Source of the DNA: Symbiodinium natans
Lineage: Eukaryota; Sar; Dinophyceae; Suessiales; Symbiodiniaceae
Direction of reading: 5' to 3'
DNA: 64,000 nucleotides
NCBI GenBank assembly: GCA_905221605.1
Contig: CAJNDS010002623.1
Coordinates: 672,501 to 736,500, forward strand
The position numbers were made by a program, and so were the translations under genes. Within the stretch, counting starts at the first letter, position 1. Each line of letters opens with the position of its first letter. This document shows positions 63,337 through 64,000 of this stretch, piece after piece. The notes beneath the pieces were generated by a model. It saw only the letters and a list, made by a program, of their open reading frames with translations. It was not told the origin of the DNA and searched no databases.

Positions 63337-64000
63337 CTGTCAGACCAGTGGAAGGCTCAGGGCTGTTTAGGGTTTAGGGTTTAGGGTTTAGGGTTTAGGG
63401 TTTAGGGTTTAGGGTTTTAGGGTTTTAGGGTTTTAGGGTTTAGGGCTTAGGTCGTGTAGAATCAGTGTAGGGATTGCGGGGGTTTGGGGCTTTTAATATG
63501 GACATTGGGAGTAAGGGCTGAGGGAATGGGGTTCGGGTGTCCGTGGATTCAGGGTGAAGGGGGGGTTAGGCTGGGGGCTTCAGAGTCAGAGAGCTTGCTT
63601 CAAGGGTTTAGTGTTTAGGGTTTAGGGTTTAGGGCCTTAGGGTTTAGGCGCTTTTCCGAGATGCTCCGGGTAGCATGTCAAGCCGGTGAGGTGTTCATAG
63701 AGCCTCCCCAGTGGGTAGTGGCTCCGAGTGGAGTGGCAGTCCCTCCTTTCATAGACCCGCGGCTGTATTATCCCCTTTGAGTGCCTGTAAAATTACACTA
63801 CGACGGACTACCCCATTGAAGCTGCTATGTGCGATCTCCAGCCTCCCTGATGTTGCGAGAGCCCTGCCAAACCAAAATACCACGCGCGGCCGATGTCAAA
63901 TCCCACCCCATTGTGGGTTTTGGCGGCCACGCTCTTAAACGACTTGTGGGCGCCAGACGCTCAGCTGTTGTAGATGGACCTTAGTGGGACTATGTGGCCA
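63337..64000. other. Right margin
   Basis: TTTAGGG array 63366-63450, degenerate repeats to 63640, then about 350 non-repetitive bases with no convincing coding island on either strand. Short plus-strand openings near 63711-63938 are unsupported. Confidence 0.4.

Noticed and set aside
1-64000. rRNA, tRNA or other structured RNA genes
   Set aside because: No recognisable rRNA core sequences, tRNA cloverleaf with A and B boxes, or snRNA motifs were seen by eye.

Overview
The window looks like nuclear DNA of a dinoflagellate (alveolate protist). The evidence is plant/alveolate-type telomeric heptamers (TTTAGGG on one strand, CCCTAAA on the other) scattered in well over a hundred arrays, very short GC-rich coding islands all read on the minus strand, splice donors that include GC and GA as well as GT, a relic of a copia-type retrotransposon, and an intronless 22-residue FNIP/IP22-repeat gene. 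No bacterial, viral or organellar gene set is present. The species cannot be named from this sequence.

Main reading. Almost the whole window appears to be one very large minus-strand gene, or a short series of such genes, cut into at least about 85 exons of 33-150 bp plus three longer ones. The introns are built on telomeric repeats. On the plus strand the typical unit is (CCCTAAA)n, then 40-130 bp of non-repetitive GC-rich sequence, then (TTTAGGG)n. Read on the minus strand, the GC-rich island is an exon. Its intron usually begins with GTTTAGGG, so the GT donor lies inside the telomere unit. The intron usually ends in CCCTAAA repeats followed by a short pyrimidine tract and AG. Many neighbouring islands join in one open frame: about 25 successive joins from 32991 to 18672, an unbroken run from 47334 to 36931, and further runs at 60477-56646, 54332-50247 and 11088-317. 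The last exon ends in TGA at 317-319. The predicted protein is rich in Q, P, A, E and K and has no domain I recognise, apart from a weak TPR-like look near 20-25 kb. All joins were made by hand, and some boundaries were chosen among alternatives.

Layout (gene read right to left). 63.3-58.6 kb: small exons. 57.2-56.6 kb: a long exon with an apparent frameshift. 56.1-50.2 kb: Q/P-rich exons. 49.8-42.8 kb: exons, two introns flanked by exact-period duplications, and a copia relic. 42.5-40.3 kb: an intact intronless FNIP-repeat gene nested in an intron. 39.1-32.9 kb: exons including a 540-bp P/Q/A-rich exon. 32.0-14.1 kb: the densest exon chain. 13.7-0.3 kb: final exons, separated by long AT-richer introns holding MITE-like elements, a 123-bp tandem hairpin array and (AT)n elements.

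Introns also carry several families of 60-210 bp non-autonomous terminal-inverted-repeat elements. Some are themselves interrupted by telomeric repeats flanked by 20-43 bp duplications. Together these suggest that telomeric DNA has been inserted repeatedly, probably at repaired breaks, and that some insertions now work as introns.
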